Shown one piece after another: positions 32,348-42,726 of a stretch of DNA of 64,000 nucleotides. The number at the start of each line of letters is the position of its first letter. The stretch's first letter is position 1. The DNA is from Plasmopara viticola (Eukaryota; Oomycota; Peronosporomycetes; Peronosporales; Peronosporaceae): contig MBPM02000038.1 in assembly GCA_001695595.3 (NCBI GenBank), forward strand, positions 372,001-436,000, written 5' to 3'. The notes under the pieces are model-generated. The model saw only the letters and a program-made list of their open reading frames with translations. It had not been told where the DNA came from and made no database searches. The translations under genes and the position numbers were made by a program.

Positions 32348-32656
32348 TTAGTCATCAACATGTTTCAAAAGGGAAACTAAAGAACTATATGCAGTACCTA
32401 ATTCAAACCACGCGTTGCTTGCTTCGCGTGCATTCTTCAACAACTCGTTCGCATCCATCAATTGCTGGTTCGCATCCCTCAGTTGCTGTTCTAATTGAAG
32501 CAAAGTACAGTCTAATGGGTTGTAATTGGGATGTCGAAATTTCCACTGATCAATATGATTCTGTGCATCGTCTACATATCTCCCTGCTTCGTTATATCGA
32601 CGCAGACACGCTTGTAGTCTTTCCTTATCAGTAGCTATGCGGTATTGATCGGCCAT
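32348..32656 (-). CDS. Coiled-coil protein (left-arm copy)
   Basis: This is an open frame of 102 codons from ATG 32656 (MADQYRIATDKERLQACLRR in two parts). Heptad-like leucine and glutamine spacing (LLQLEQQLRDANQQLMDANE) predicts a coiled coil. It aligns with 46820-47149, which has one extra NQQLKDA heptad. Its start codon is only 14 bp from the start of a divergent short frame. Function unknown. Confidence 0.5.
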   Translation of the reverse strand: MADQYRIATDKERLQACLRRYNEAGRYVDDAQNHIDQWKFRHPNYNPLDCTLLQLEQQLRDANQQLMDANELLKNAREASNAWFELGTAYSSLVSLLKHVDD

Positions 32657-32670
32657 TGCTTTTCGCTGCT

Positions 32671-32790
32671 ATGTCTTCTGGCGGAAAGTTCGACAATGAA
32701 TTAGAATTTGAACGCCATGGAAAACCGGTTTTGTACCGGCTTCTGCCGGATTCTGTCACAGTGGCTCTAGATGCGAATACTGCGTGAGTA
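32671..32790 (+). CDS. Short frame head-to-head with the coiled-coil gene (left arm)
   Basis: ATG 32671 begins SSGGKFDNELEFERHGKPVL and stops at TGA within a GTGAGTAT word near 32785. The counterpart at 46599-46805 keeps the first 30 residues with few changes and stays open for 68 codons. A GTGAGT donor at the stop could splice to a downstream exon, since NEKGRRL-like sequence follows in both arms. Product unknown. Confidence 0.3.
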
Positions 32791-32880
32791 TTTTTAATAA
32801 AACTCACAGATATTTACAAGAAAAAAACATACCACGAGAAGGGCCGTCGTTTATGCAACATCTATTGAATTTGTGAGTAT

Positions 32881-33233
32881 TGTATTGTATTGTATTGTAT
32901 TGTATTGTATTACGTTTTCGCGTTGCCAAGGTATGCACGTGCTAGGCTCAGTCTGGCTACCCCACGGCATAGAGTGGTGTCCGCATACGTCGAGTCTCGT
33001 TCGGCGGGCAGTGCAGCCAGCACCGAGGTCGTGAGGGTCTTCCATTATTTTGTGTAGCTCTGACTTGGTGAGAGCGCAGGTGGCGCTCTGGTGCTGGAGA
33101 CCGTCGCGTCGAGGGTGAGAGGGTGAGACTCGTTAGAGACCTGCAGATGCCCGAGAGCACCTGCCCGAAGCGCGCGAGCATTTAGCCCCCGCGCTTGGAA
33201 GGAGGGCGTCACCCCAACCTTTTCCGTAAGAAT
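32881..33233 (-). mobile_element. Short deleted LINE derivative in the left arm
   Basis: The minus strand starts with the same 5' sequence as the LINE at 11447 (GGAAAAGGTTGGGGTGACG) and, after about 180 bp, jumps to the last 170 bp (around CACGACCTCGGTGCTGG and CGTGCATACCTTGGCAACG), ending in an ATACA pentamer tail. A 9-bp duplication TGTGAGTAT flanks it at 32872-32880 and 33234-33242. The right arm at 46580-46610 shows the empty site with one TGTGAGTAT, so insertion followed the origin of the inverted repeat or was removed from the other arm. Confidence 0.7.
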
Positions 33234-33317
33234 GTGTGAGTATGTGAGTATTTGCAATGGTCTTTTTTAGGCCCTCCATACATTTTGCTTTTTTTTCTAC
33301 TACCCCTCCTAGTTCAT

Positions 33318-33385
33318 ATCTCATATAGTAAATTTATCTGAATACTCACATACTCACATACTCACATACTCACATACTCACAAAT
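33318..33385. repeat. GTGAGTAT microsatellite (left arm)
   Basis: A tandem 8-bp repeat, seen as ACTCACAT on the plus strand with about five units. The mirrored site at 46453-46495 has fewer units. The flanking 33386-33640 is non-coding and forms the inner arm end. Confidence 0.6.
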
Positions 33386-33775
33386 ATTTACTATAGATAT
33401 AAAGTTACTATATCAGCTATTGACATGCTCTAAGCGAAAGCTTTGTGCGTATTTTGCTTTTACTCACACTTTCGTCTAAAAACTATCTCCTATTGATATT
33501 AGATAAACCAAATGCTGTCTCGTTTATTGTTCTCTTGTGAGTCAAGACTTTTATGGACATCCGCGACACATCGAACATGAAGCGTTTGCTAATGCGACTT
33601 ACGCTGGAGCGTTCCAGACTGCGACATCATAAAAAATGGTGATCTTAAGCGAAGAATATATAAGATATAAAAAAGCATAAGCTTAATAATATAACAAATA
33701 TGGGACTTTACCAAGAGCAACGGAGAATAGTGCAAGCTTGCACGAAACAAAGATAGATGCGGCAAACACCAGATA

Positions 33776-36050
33776 ATTGCGGATGATATACCTTCTCAAG
33801 TAAGCACTCCAGCTACTTTTGAAGCTGTTGATACACCAGAGTTATCGGAGGTTAAGTCCGTCGAGGTCTCGAATGTCGAAGAAAGCAAAGCTCCAGAATT
33901 GGATGAGTCGAATGTCGCACCGGCGATCGCGGACAGTGTGTGATATAAGGAGAAACACAGTTCAAATTGAGAAGAATTAAATAATTGGATTGATGAGGAT
34001 GAGAATAATTTCTTCTTTAAATATTACGTTGAACCGCAACAATTCATTCAGTACAAGGTAAAAGATGAATTGAAGCAACACCCACTTGGCATTTCCGCTA
34101 CGATAGACACCTTCGAAGAATACATGCTTGATAATGATGAAATTTACGCATCTAAGAAACTGAATCATGATGCTTACTCATGTGGATATCGATACTGCCT
34201 CTACATCCAGCAGGGCGACAAAACATTGTTTCATTTCTATTGTTAATCGAGGCAAATGATGGAGAATATTCGAATCGACTTGTCTGAGATTGATGTTGTC
34301 AAACATTCCCTTGACAAAAAGAAGAATGACAGACAATCGTTTCGTCTCTGTTCGGTACTTCCAAAGTCTTAGTTCCATATGGCGACGAAAACGCATGTTG
34401 ATATTCATGAAATGGCAAGAACATATCTGCGTATTGAAATCAAAATTTTCACATTTGGAGATGAACTTAGCAATCGTTGAGTTCCGGACCCACCATTTGA
34501 AGGGCTAATCATTAAAAGGAACTTACGAAACTACACTGAAGCAAATTGTGAGCGGACACAACCATGAAGAATACAAGGAATGGAAAGCCAAGTACGAACG
34601 ACAAGAAGTAAAAGGAAAAAAAGACGACAAAGCCAAAGAAAAGAAAACGCCTTTGGATATTCTTTCAAAAAAGCTGATTGATCTCGTCAAAGACAAATAT
34701 AAGCGAGAGTTTCAATCTGGTGCCATTCATGAGAAGATGCTTCCGTATCACTGTGTTCGTAAAAAAGATGATCCCGCTACGTTTCTATTTTCGTCTTTGC
34801 AACTGAACTTCTGTTTCATATGTGCAAATCCCAAGATCACTAGCAACTACTTTACTTCATCAAAAACATCATCAATCCTAACTTTGAGTTCATCAACCTT
34901 GACTACAACTACATTGGATTCAAGAATGTTATCTACGATCTGTCTAATGCCACGTTTATTCCGACCGCTGATATCGAAGAGAATATCCAAGTTCGAACAT
35001 ATATTGACTCGAAATTAGAGATTGACAATGACTAGGCTCCTCTACTTGATCAGTACTTGAAATTTTAGTTCGATGCTGAGACTTTCAAGTTAATCTTTTT
35101 CAAGATTGGTCGCCTGATGGATAAGCTAAATGATGAATTTGATTTTGTGGTATTCCGATTTGGTGAAGGCGGACCAGGCGAATCACTTATAATGAATCTA
35201 GTGAAGTATTCAATTCCTCACGATCAGGTTTTTTTTACTCAATTCTCATCAAGAGCACTTCGGATTGTCTGATTATGCTAAGAACTTTTTTTAAGCTATA
35301 ATGATATGAATTATCTTGCTAAGACTCTACCAAAGGCTGATTTCTTGAGCATGGGAACGCGTGGTTTACTTCAATGACCTATAAAAGGAAAAGGTTCGAA
35401 TTCAGTCCATGACTGGGATATTCCAACTATCATCAATAGCAGCAAACTACCAAACTCCAACGATGAATCCGGCGAAGTAGTCCGTCGTGTCATGGTTGAT
35501 ATTTTTGAGAAAATCATTCTTGAAGAAAGTAGGAAGGCCAATCTTGAGAATGAGATCAAAACGAGGCATTTGGCGTCTTTCTACACCGCTGCCGATCAAC
35601 CTATCTGAGCTTTTGTTCCAATTACAAGAACAAAGGAGTGGAGACGTTCTGCCCGATATCGTTCATTGAGAATTGCAACCTTCTTCAAATGACTACGAAC
35701 AACACTTAAGAATTCATCTCCTAGAAGTGCAAATACCAAAAGGGTGCTTCTATCTCTGTTCCTTTTTTAAACAAAGCTTTGAAAGCGTATATCAAGAAAA
35801 ATCATGAGATGAAACAAAACCCAAGGATTCAATCAATATCTCGAATATTGTTCTTGTTGATAATAGATGTGTAGAGAATAAATTAAACATCTGTAAGAGT
35901 TGTCGGAAGGAACACAAAAAAGGATGCTGCGATAAGTACGACCGCCTTATTCGATCAAAATCTCATGCTATTCAAAATATTACGTTCTCATATGGGATTT
36001 CTGATGATGATCAGTCACATGCGCGAAGGAAAAGAAAACGATTGAGTTAA
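33776..36050 (+). pseudogene. D5-type primase-helicase, type 2 (PLV-B)
   Basis: The expected start codon reads ATT at 33776. An acidic/proline-rich N-terminus (STPATFEAVDTPE, APELDES) is shared with PLV-C and D, but the body is different. From about 34980: KLEIDND, KIGRLMDKLNDEFDF, a degenerate Walker A FGEGGPGESLIMN (E for the usual K), KTLPKADFLSM, PIKGKGSNSVHDWDIPTIIN and NSNDESGEVVRRVMV. This is the poxvirus/asfarvirus D5-like SF3 pattern. The C-terminus has zinc-type cysteines (CKSCRKEHKKGCC) and ends RRKRKRLS with TAA at 36048. At least five frameshifts or stops occur. The protein would prime and unwind viral DNA. An intact-looking N-terminal segment 34548-34770 is lysine-rich. Confidence 0.65.
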
Positions 36051-36058
36051 AATCACAC

Positions 36059-36583
36059 CTACTGGGTTGATTGAGCTTCCATCCATCTAATATTCTTTTG
36101 AGATTTGAAGTGATATGTTATGCCTCTATAGTGATAATGACTACCGCATTCACAGGAAAGCTTCGCGACAAGTCTCTCCTTGTTGAGTTCATTGTATGTC
36201 TTGTTTCTCTTATTCACCACTTCTTTGTTGGCTTCCAAGCATTTCTTTGTATTTACTTTTTGCTTTTGCTCTTTCAGCAGCCCAAATGGAGGTACCTTAT
36301 TCCCACAACTTTTCTTGAATTTGTTGATCCATAATGTTTTATAAGCGCGCAGCTGATTTCTATCAGCAACCTCATACTGCTTGATCAACATAATTTTGAA
36401 CTCATACGGACCATACTTTCGAAAGTATGGATAAGTTGCAATTTCAACGGATGGTTTCCCGTAATACCAACGCTTAAAATAAAACCGATGCCCACTCATA
36501 CGATGCTTGAGTTGATTAAACGTGCTACCAACGTATCAAATTTCGCTTTGACTTCAAACGATTTTATAAACCGAATCGATCAT
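36059..36583 (-). pseudogene. GIY-YIG endonuclease with zinc-binding tail (PLV-B)
   Basis: From ATG 36583 (MIDSVYKIV) two in-frame stops interrupt the first motif; the sequence then reads YVGSTFNQLKHRMSGH, the YIG-side motif with the conserved arginine, and stays open to the end. The tail has CECGSHYHYRGITYHFKSQ, a C-x-C...H...H zinc-finger-like arrangement typical of homing-type GIY-YIG proteins in large DNA viruses. Such nucleases cut DNA to spread their own gene or aid recombination. PLV-C has a more decayed copy in the same place (58350-58828); PLV-A has none between helicase and pVI-like gene. Confidence 0.7.
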
Positions 36584-36627
36584 GCCTGACTATTGTTATA
36601 CTATATTTTAATAACTATCAAACATAT

Positions 36628-37092
36628 CTAAAGTAATCCAAGTCGAAAACCTCCACGACGAGTCATAGGAGCTGCTATTCCAACTCCTGTGAATTGTCGC
36701 ACACCCTTTCGAATTTCGTGACTGAAACCACCATTTTCTGGGCCAGTGAGATCGGCAATCTTGTCGAGTGCGGTTCCAACAGTTGATATTCAGTAACCAT
36801 TGAGGAATCCACCAATGCTCTTAGAAGTAGATTTGATTCCATTCCACAAACTTCCCCAGAACCCACTACCACTAAGTCCTGGTTGATTAGAACGTAAAGC
36901 TTTTCCGTGATACATATGTAGTGTTGTCATTTTGCCCACTTCGTATGCCTTCACCAACTTCTTGTAGATTTCAGGATGGAAATAATGTGTGTGGCCTCTG
37001 TTCAATTGAGCATGACTCAAGCTAACGGAATTGCCATGTAGAGCTTTAACAGCGTGCGCATGACTCAAATCGACGGCAAATTCCTTGTACAT
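36628..37092 (-). pseudogene. pVI/core-like virion protein (PLV-B)
   Basis: ATG 37092 opens a 100-codon frame: MYKEFAVDLSHAHAVKALHG, VKAYEVGKMTTLHM, then the amphipathic GSGFWGSLWNGIKSTSKSI. A TGA near 36791 interrupts it; the same frame then continues with LTGPENGGFSHEIRKGVRQF, FTGVGIAAPMTRRGGFRLG and a TAG at 36628. If the single stop is ignored the protein has about 154 residues with a basic, glycine-rich tail. Conservation in three viral copies shows it is a genuine viral gene. Membrane-active or core role is inferred from composition. Confidence 0.5.
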
Positions 37093-37221
37093 CTAAATTG
37101 AAAATCTGGATTACTTATGTACAAAGCTAGAGAGAAAAATGTCGAATTTTAATAAATCTAAAAACGCAGTCTGGATGAAATTAAAATAATATTACTCGTG
37201 ATATCAGAAGGGAAAGCGAGT

Positions 37222-38463
37222 ATGATAATTTGTCAGACACTACGGTAAATCTATACATTAGACAACTGATCAAGCTTTAGAAAGCTTAAAAAGGCCGGCG
37301 TTGCGAAACAGCAATAGTCCCCAAATGAGTCCAGCTCCAATATCCAGTATCTAAAGAAATACGACGATGCTTCGTTTGAAAAGACGTTTGAAGTTCAGAA
37401 GTCGAGTTTCATTGCACTTCTGATGAGCATCTATAGAAGTAAAGAGAGTCTCAAACTAACAATGAACGCCATATGTAAAATGGTCAAGAACAGATTTCGT
37501 GATGCATTCGGATATTACAATGCAATTCGAAAGGAACTTAGTAAGCAAAACAAAGCTGCAAAGCTGGACAACGAGCTAACACCAGAGGAAGGGAAGAAGT
37601 ATATCAGCTATGAAGAGCTGATGTTCGTCCTGGGTAAAGCTGCAAAGGTACTCAACGAAACGTATGGTAAAGTCTTTATGTCTCGAGCCGAGTTTGAGTA
37701 GCTAGCAAAAGCAAAGAGAACTGATTACTTAAAGCTTGTGTTTGATTACATCACGCTGTGGTTGAACGTGCATTATCCACTTCGTTTGGTATGACCGAGC
37801 GTTCTTCTCAATTCGAAAGAAGGTGCGAATTACCTCCAAGGTAACACACTGCACTTAAACGATTTCAAGAATGTTCGTCTTATAGGACCACAAACGATTC
37901 AATTGGATAATACATCGATGACCTTGATTAGAGTCATATCTCGAGTTCTTGACTAATACAGTTGGAGAGCATTCTACTAAACTACTATGGCGGATTTTCA
38001 ATCGACAGCCAGGTGAGTATGGTTATACCAACTCAAGCAATAGCTTTAGTCAGGTTACATCAAAGCTCTTCGTGAGGTACAATGGAAAGTTAATGTCAAT
38101 GAATACGATCAGACACATTGCTGAGTCTCATTTGATTTAATCGCCAACATATGCGTAACTCACCAATCGAAAAACGATCTACATGCCAAACTACTCCACA
38201 GCACCATGGCCGCTAATACGAGCTATAACGAGATTGCAAACCGAGCGAATGCTGCCGAAGTATCGTTTGAACCTGGCGATTCATACGATCACGCACTCAA
38301 GCCTCCTGCAGGTCCCGACACACCTCCTTCTACAAATTCCACCGCAAAGCCCACGGCAATGCCCGTAAGCAGACCTAAAGACCGGCGAAAGAGCATATTC
38401 CGTGGTGCCTTTACACCTACTGGTAGTGACAAGACGCATAAGATCAACATTTTTGAGAAATAA
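37222..38463 (+). pseudogene. Tyrosine recombinase-like integrase, Tyr present but gene broken (PLV-B)
   Basis: The gene aligns with the PLV-A recombinase and extends further upstream (KKAGVAKQQ shared with PLV-C). Catalytic-type motifs are VHYPLRLV (first arginine), LNDFKNVRLIG (lysine), MNTIRHIAESHL (second arginine), AKLLHSTMAANTSYNEI (histidine and the nucleophile tyrosine, TAT at 38224-38226). In-frame stops are at 37246, 37267, 37315 (W in PLV-C), 37699, 37792 (W in PLV-A), 38138 (Q in PLV-A) and 38156. The middle (37930-38170) is in another frame. The C-terminal tail is proline- and arginine-rich and ends FEK with TAA. Confidence 0.65.
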
Positions 38464-38491
38464 TGTTACTATTATAACATACAAAGCGATC

Positions 38492-38923
38492 ATGGAGCAA
38501 AGACAAAAGAGATCATATCGCAAAGCTGGTCCATTCCATGTGGAATTCCATGGACTTCAAGCCTGTTTAAGTAGTGACAAATCCAGCGTATATATCAAAG
38601 CAATGCTGGTATCTCATGCATTTGTAAATCTCTGGCGAATGATCGAAGAGGATGAAAGCTTTGACAAGGCTTTGTTTGACCATCTCGACGAGCATGAGCG
38701 GGACTATATGAAATACTGCTTGAATAGATGCAAAATTTCTTCACGAGGGTTTGAAAGTGCGTATAACCAACTTCTCAATGGATTAGTAAAACGCTTGAAG
38801 ATGCTATAAGGCGCGAAGAATATTGGTAATGACTATCCATTGATAGAAACGGAAATGAAGTCGATTTTTAATAAATTATATGAAAAAAATGTATTTTCAG
38901 CATCATACCACAGCCAATTTTAG
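38492..38923 (+). pseudogene. Conserved PLV protein of unknown function (PLV-B)
   Basis: ATG 38492 opens MEQRQKRSYRKAGPFHVEFH, then KAMLVSHAFVNLWRMIEED and LVKRLKML, followed by TAA at 38807-38809 where PLV-A has CAA (glutamine). The same frame continues for 38 codons (NIGNDYPLIETEMKSIFNK) to TAG at 38921. It starts 28 bp after the recombinase stop, in the same direction, and its 3' end overlaps the convergent small gene. A helical protein of about 143 residues without a domain I recognise. Confidence 0.55.
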
Positions 38924-39161
38924 CGTCTAATGAAGCTTTAGATCTCTTAGACTAGCGTTTGAAGTTAAGCAGCTTTGAAGCTCCAATGTATTTTGGTGCC
39001 GTCTTCTTTTTTTATTCCTTCGCCATGTGGCTGACGTTAACGTTTTGGAGCTGATTGGATAGTGTTTCAATATTCGTCGAACCGTAGTCGTTTCTGAATG
39101 GCACAACAGGTTTCGAGTGATCCACCTTGCCTGATCCATCGATCTCCATTGCCTGAGGCAT
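38876..39161 (-). pseudogene. Conserved small PLV protein (PLV-B)
   Basis: This is the counterpart of the intact gene at 4562. From ATG 39161 it reads MPQAMEIDGSGKVDHSKP, then YGSTNIETLSNQLQNVNVSH, with TAA at 39012-39014 where PLV-A has CAG, and a later TAG in place of asparagine. It is divergent from the penton gene, separated by about 66 bp. Confidence 0.5.
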
Positions 39162-39203
39162 TAATTGTCGTCGAATTTTCTTTCGACAATTTTTTTTTCG
39201 GTT

Positions 39204-39227
39204 GGATAATATATAAAAGTAGATAAA
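39204..39227 (+). promoter_or_regulatory. TATA-type promoter before the penton gene (PLV-B)
   Basis: GGATAATATATAAAAGTAG lies directly before ATG 39228. It resembles the AT-rich blocks before other virion genes in these copies. Role inferred from position. Confidence 0.4.
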
Positions 39228-40070
39228 ATGAGCTTTCCAATTCTGTTACATCTATACAATTAAGTGGCTAATCATCAGTTCCGATATCGATTCCCGCAGC
39301 CCATCGACTTTAGTCAGTATAAAATTGCATTAGGATCAATATCCATCTACTATTCGTGGCGAGCAATTACTGCTCAGCGTCAAAACAATAGCTTCACGAT
39401 CATATGGCCAACTGCTTCTACTACGACGACATACACGATTACGCTCCCTGATGGCACATGCTCGGCAAGCGACATCAACAACTACCCCCAATATTGGTCA
39501 AACAATCTCTTTTTGATCAGCAATACGACAGGAACACACTACTGTTTCAATTCATGCGCTGAGAACCCATCGAGTAATGACCTGCGGTTTAGTATGCAAT
39601 CAGTCAGGAATATCGCTTGATACACTGCTGCTAGCGGATTTCCAACGATGCCAGCTACTGCATACACGCCTCAGCTCTAAGTAGGTAACTTTGCCTTCGG
39701 GTCTATCGTTGGATTCAGCCCAGCTACGTATCCTGCCGCTCAAACAAGTGTTTATGCAGTTAATAACAACTTAGTGCCTCAGGTACATCCGACAGCTGCT
39801 GTCGTGATCACTTATTCAAATCTTCACAATCCAATCGCGAATAATAATCAAGTGCTGCACACATTAACTTCTGCTGGGGTTGAGTATGAGGGGCTCATAA
39901 CCATCTCACAGGGACAAGGATTAGCCTACTGCCCAATGCACGGTACTAATTCGGAATTGACCTTGTCATTTCTAGATCAGAACATGATCCCGCTTGGTAT
40001 TATTGATAACAACGTATGTATTCGTTTGTTGATTAGACCAAAAAAAGGTAGTAGTGAACAATTTCACTGA
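39228..40070 (+). pseudogene. Penton (minor capsid) protein (PLV-B)
   Basis: This is the full-length version of the penton gene (281 codons). It starts MSFPILLHLYN, then TAA at 39261-39263 (CAA in PLV-A), then FRYRFPQPIDFSQYK, TLPDGTCSASDINNY, LISNTTGTHYCF, further stops near 39617 and 39679, FGSIVGFSPATYPAAQ, and at the C-terminus LTLSFLDQNMIPLGIIDN. The LPDG turn, FG-I-GF motif and DQ near the end are those of PLV/virophage-type minor capsid proteins, which close the fivefold vertices. It converges with the ATPase gene, 20 bp apart. Confidence 0.65.
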
Positions 40071-40089
40071 CGTTTTCTAACTTCTACTT

Positions 40090-40731
40090 TTACAAGTCGA
40101 ATACATGCTCAATGACATTGCGATATACTTTTCTATCAGTGATATCCATTAGCATAGTAGTCATCTTCTCTGACGTAGAGCGTTTGTAGATTTCAATGAA
40201 TGTTTTCATCGGAATATCAGCGGGGAAGTCGCGACAGATAATATTAAGGTCTCGTTAAATTAAATTACGACCAAGAATTACGTACGGAAAGTTAATTCGG
40301 ATGGTTTTTGGGATTCCAAAATAGCTTTGCAAAATATAGATCATCGACCAGGACTGCTTACGTCCTCGGATAAAATACTGGGAAGTTTGAGCTTGAGTTT
40401 TCTTTGGTTTTAAAACGAGGTCATTTGAGATAATCAATTTGCTCGTTTCAGGGTCGTATTTGCTTATTTTGCTCGGGCCATTTCTTCTTTGATCTCCTGG
40501 ACATTGTCGATATTTTGTTTGAGATGATCATACAGTGTCTCTTTGTGCATGTTACAGTCTTCGTGAAGCCTGTGCTTAGAAGTGCAATTATAAACGAAGC
40601 GGTAAATGACTTCCCTGATCCACTGGAGGGAAGGGGGGCACGCACATTCTAAAGGGCAGCTCGAAGTGAACATTCTTTAGGAACCGCTTTGGCTTTGACT
40701 TCGGGATACACTCATAAAAGTTTTGCATCAT
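40090..40731 (-). pseudogene. DNA-packaging ATPase (PLV-B)
   Basis: From ATG 40731 the N-terminus reads KSKPKRFLKNVHFELPFRM; after a frameshift near 40635 comes Walker A LPSSGSGKSFTAS, then IIALLSTGFTKT. After another shift: LIISNDLVLKPKKTQ (Walker B region), MIYILQSYFGIPKTIRIN and ILGRNLI, TAA at 40255-40257 (CAG in PLV-A), then CRDFPADIPMKTF and a C-terminus ending VIEHVFDL with TAA at 40090. The length of about 214 codons fits the compact packaging ATPases of PLVs and virophages. Confidence 0.7.
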
Positions 40732-40749
40732 ATAGTATAGTGATCGAAA
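40732..40749. promoter_or_regulatory. Short bidirectional gap between ATPase and fibre genes (PLV-B)
   Basis: Only 18 bp separate the divergent starts at 40731 and 40750; they contain TATAGTATAG. The same gene pair in PLV-A shares a 30-bp AT-rich gap, so both promoters must overlap the opposite coding ends. Confidence 0.35.
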
Positions 40750-42726
40750 ATGTCTCTGCCTCCAACAATCAATTCTCCTCTATTCAATAGCTCTTACTTT
40801 AGCTCATCCGATGGCTACGTTACTTTAGCTACAGGAGATCAAAGATATTTGAGACTTGGTCAAGTAGGAACGCTCTCTGCTTTTAATGTGATTGGCAATA
40901 TGAATTGCGGCTCACTGACGATCAACGGATCAAGTTTGGATCTGTCCGGCCTTGGTTATGCTACTGGAGTTACTCTCGGTGCCGCCAATGCAAGCAAAGC
41001 GCTTGTTCCTGATCCAAGCAGCAATATTAGCGGTATTAATAATCTATCAGCTGCAAGCATTACCGGAACAATTCAAACAGCTGCTCAGCCAAACATTTCG
41101 TCGATTGGAAGTTCGGCAACTCATACAGTCAATGCTTTACAAAACGCTAAGTTAGCAAGTTCTGTAATAGTCAAGGCCAATGCAAGCACGTGGGGAAATT
41201 AAGTTGCAAACGGAACAGTTCGATGCGGACTTGCAACTAATGGTTGGAGTGGAACACAGTCGAATCATAATACTGTTATCGCAACTAACAACACGGCCAG
41301 AATTACTATCTCGTCAAGTGGGAATATTACCGTTGCTGATACCATTTCTGGATTACAATTAAATCTAGGTTCAACTGGAATGGGTCTACATATGCCAGAC
41401 TTAACATTTAAAGGAACTACATTCCCCGATACCTACTACACTGGCATTACTCTAGGTTCAGGTTCAGCTTCAAAGGCACTGGTATTAAATTCAACGTTAG
41501 ATTTGTCTGGGGTCAATAATATTTCAATTTGTGGGGCCTTTATAGCTTCTACATCAATGGCATCACCAACCTTAACGGTTGATACGATCAATACGCCCGC
41601 TGTCCTCAACATCAACTACACGAATTTGAATCTAAATGGAGCGGCATTGACATCAACTGCTGCTAAACTCGATTACAATGATGTCATCACATTGGGAACG
41701 TTTCAATCGTCTCAGACAATGACACTGGATAGTTCGGGTGTCGGGCTAATGCCTCTAGAACGTCGAATACTAATTCTTTGCGTTTCTATGGCGGAACTAC
41801 AAATTGTGAGACTATGAACATTTGTAGAGCATCTGATACAAATGGATTGGTCATTGCATCGAGAACAACATCAGGATCAAACAACAAAACGTATCTGGTG
41901 TTAAATTGAATATCAACCGACAATCCGAGTGAATTTGTCGGGGTCGTTTCAGCTACAAGTGAAGATTTATTCAATATCAATTGGAATGACAAGCCATCCG
42001 TCGGTTCCACGTCTCAAACGCATAGATTTTGTTTCAATGTTGAAGATACATAACCGTACAAGAGTGGTTTCCCTCATACATACATCCTTGCTACCTCAGC
42101 GGATGCTTTTTGTATGAATCTTTCCGGATCGTCGCCTACATCAACAAGTGGTTGTCTTCACCTTGTTTCTGATGCTGTTAATAATATAATATTTATAACC
42201 AATACGCCATACACTAGTTCATTTGGGACTGCTTCTCTCACATTCTAAAAATGTTTATATCAAAGCATCTAACGCACTCAATGACGGAACTGCCAACTAT
42301 GGTATGGGCAAATCGTGGTGGCGGGCCTTTTACTCTAACAAACATCTCAGCTTCTTCTGGTGGTAATATTTACATTCAAGCTGGTAAATGGGCTACGTCT
42401 GATCGTCGATAGAAAGTGGATATTAAGGAAATCGATTTACCATTTGAGCGTTATAAGGATCTTGAACCGGTTAATTATAGCTATAAGAATGAAGCTGAAA
42501 AAAGAGTTGGTTTGATAGCTCAAGATGTTATGCGTGTTTGCTCAGAAGCAATTACGATGATCGAAAATCAAAATTTTAAAGATGAAGGAGAAAACTTACC
42601 GGAGGGAGTTCAACTATGCTTTGATTACAATGCTATAACGATATTATTAATATCATTAAAAAGCTAATTGATCATGTCGAAAAACTGGAATCGACTATAA
42701 AAGAAATAGTGCATTTAGTTCAATAA
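40750..42726 (+). pseudogene. Tail-fibre-like protein with S74 chaperone (PLV-B)
   Basis: ATG 40750 opens a clean 150-codon frame (MSLPPTINSPLFNSSYF). The shaft has recurring units of the type TLGAANASKALVPDPSSNI, ISGINNLSAASITGT and QTAAQPNISSIG, a repeat style known from fibre-like proteins of algal and giant viruses. After several stops and frame changes the C-terminal S74 chaperone follows at 42400: SDRR, TAG, KVDIKEIDLPFERYKDL, AEKRVGLIAQDV, and a coiled-coil end (HVEKLESTIKEIV) to TAA at 42724. The stop lies inside the SDRRxK autocleavage motif. The protein would form trimeric fibres for host attachment, with self-release of the chaperone. Confidence 0.75.

Larger units (their letters stand above)
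24750..33640. repeat. Left arm of the large inverted repeat around PLV-B
   Basis: This arm aligns, with gaps, to the reverse complement of 46195-56410. Matching landmarks from outer to inner end are the GAGTCACC-rich block (24900-25050 versus 56130-56290), membrane protein, acidic protein, ankyrin gene, single-pass membrane protein, the 193-residue protein (516 bp identical), small membrane protein, coiled-coil protein, GTGAGTAT repeats, and GCGACATCATAAAAAA at the inner edge (33620 and 46215). Similarity continues outward into the helicase remnants of PLV-D and PLV-C. Gaps specific to this arm: loss of the family protein kept at 55147, loss of about 1.2 kb of the ankyrin gene, and gain of a short LINE. 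Confidence 0.75.
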
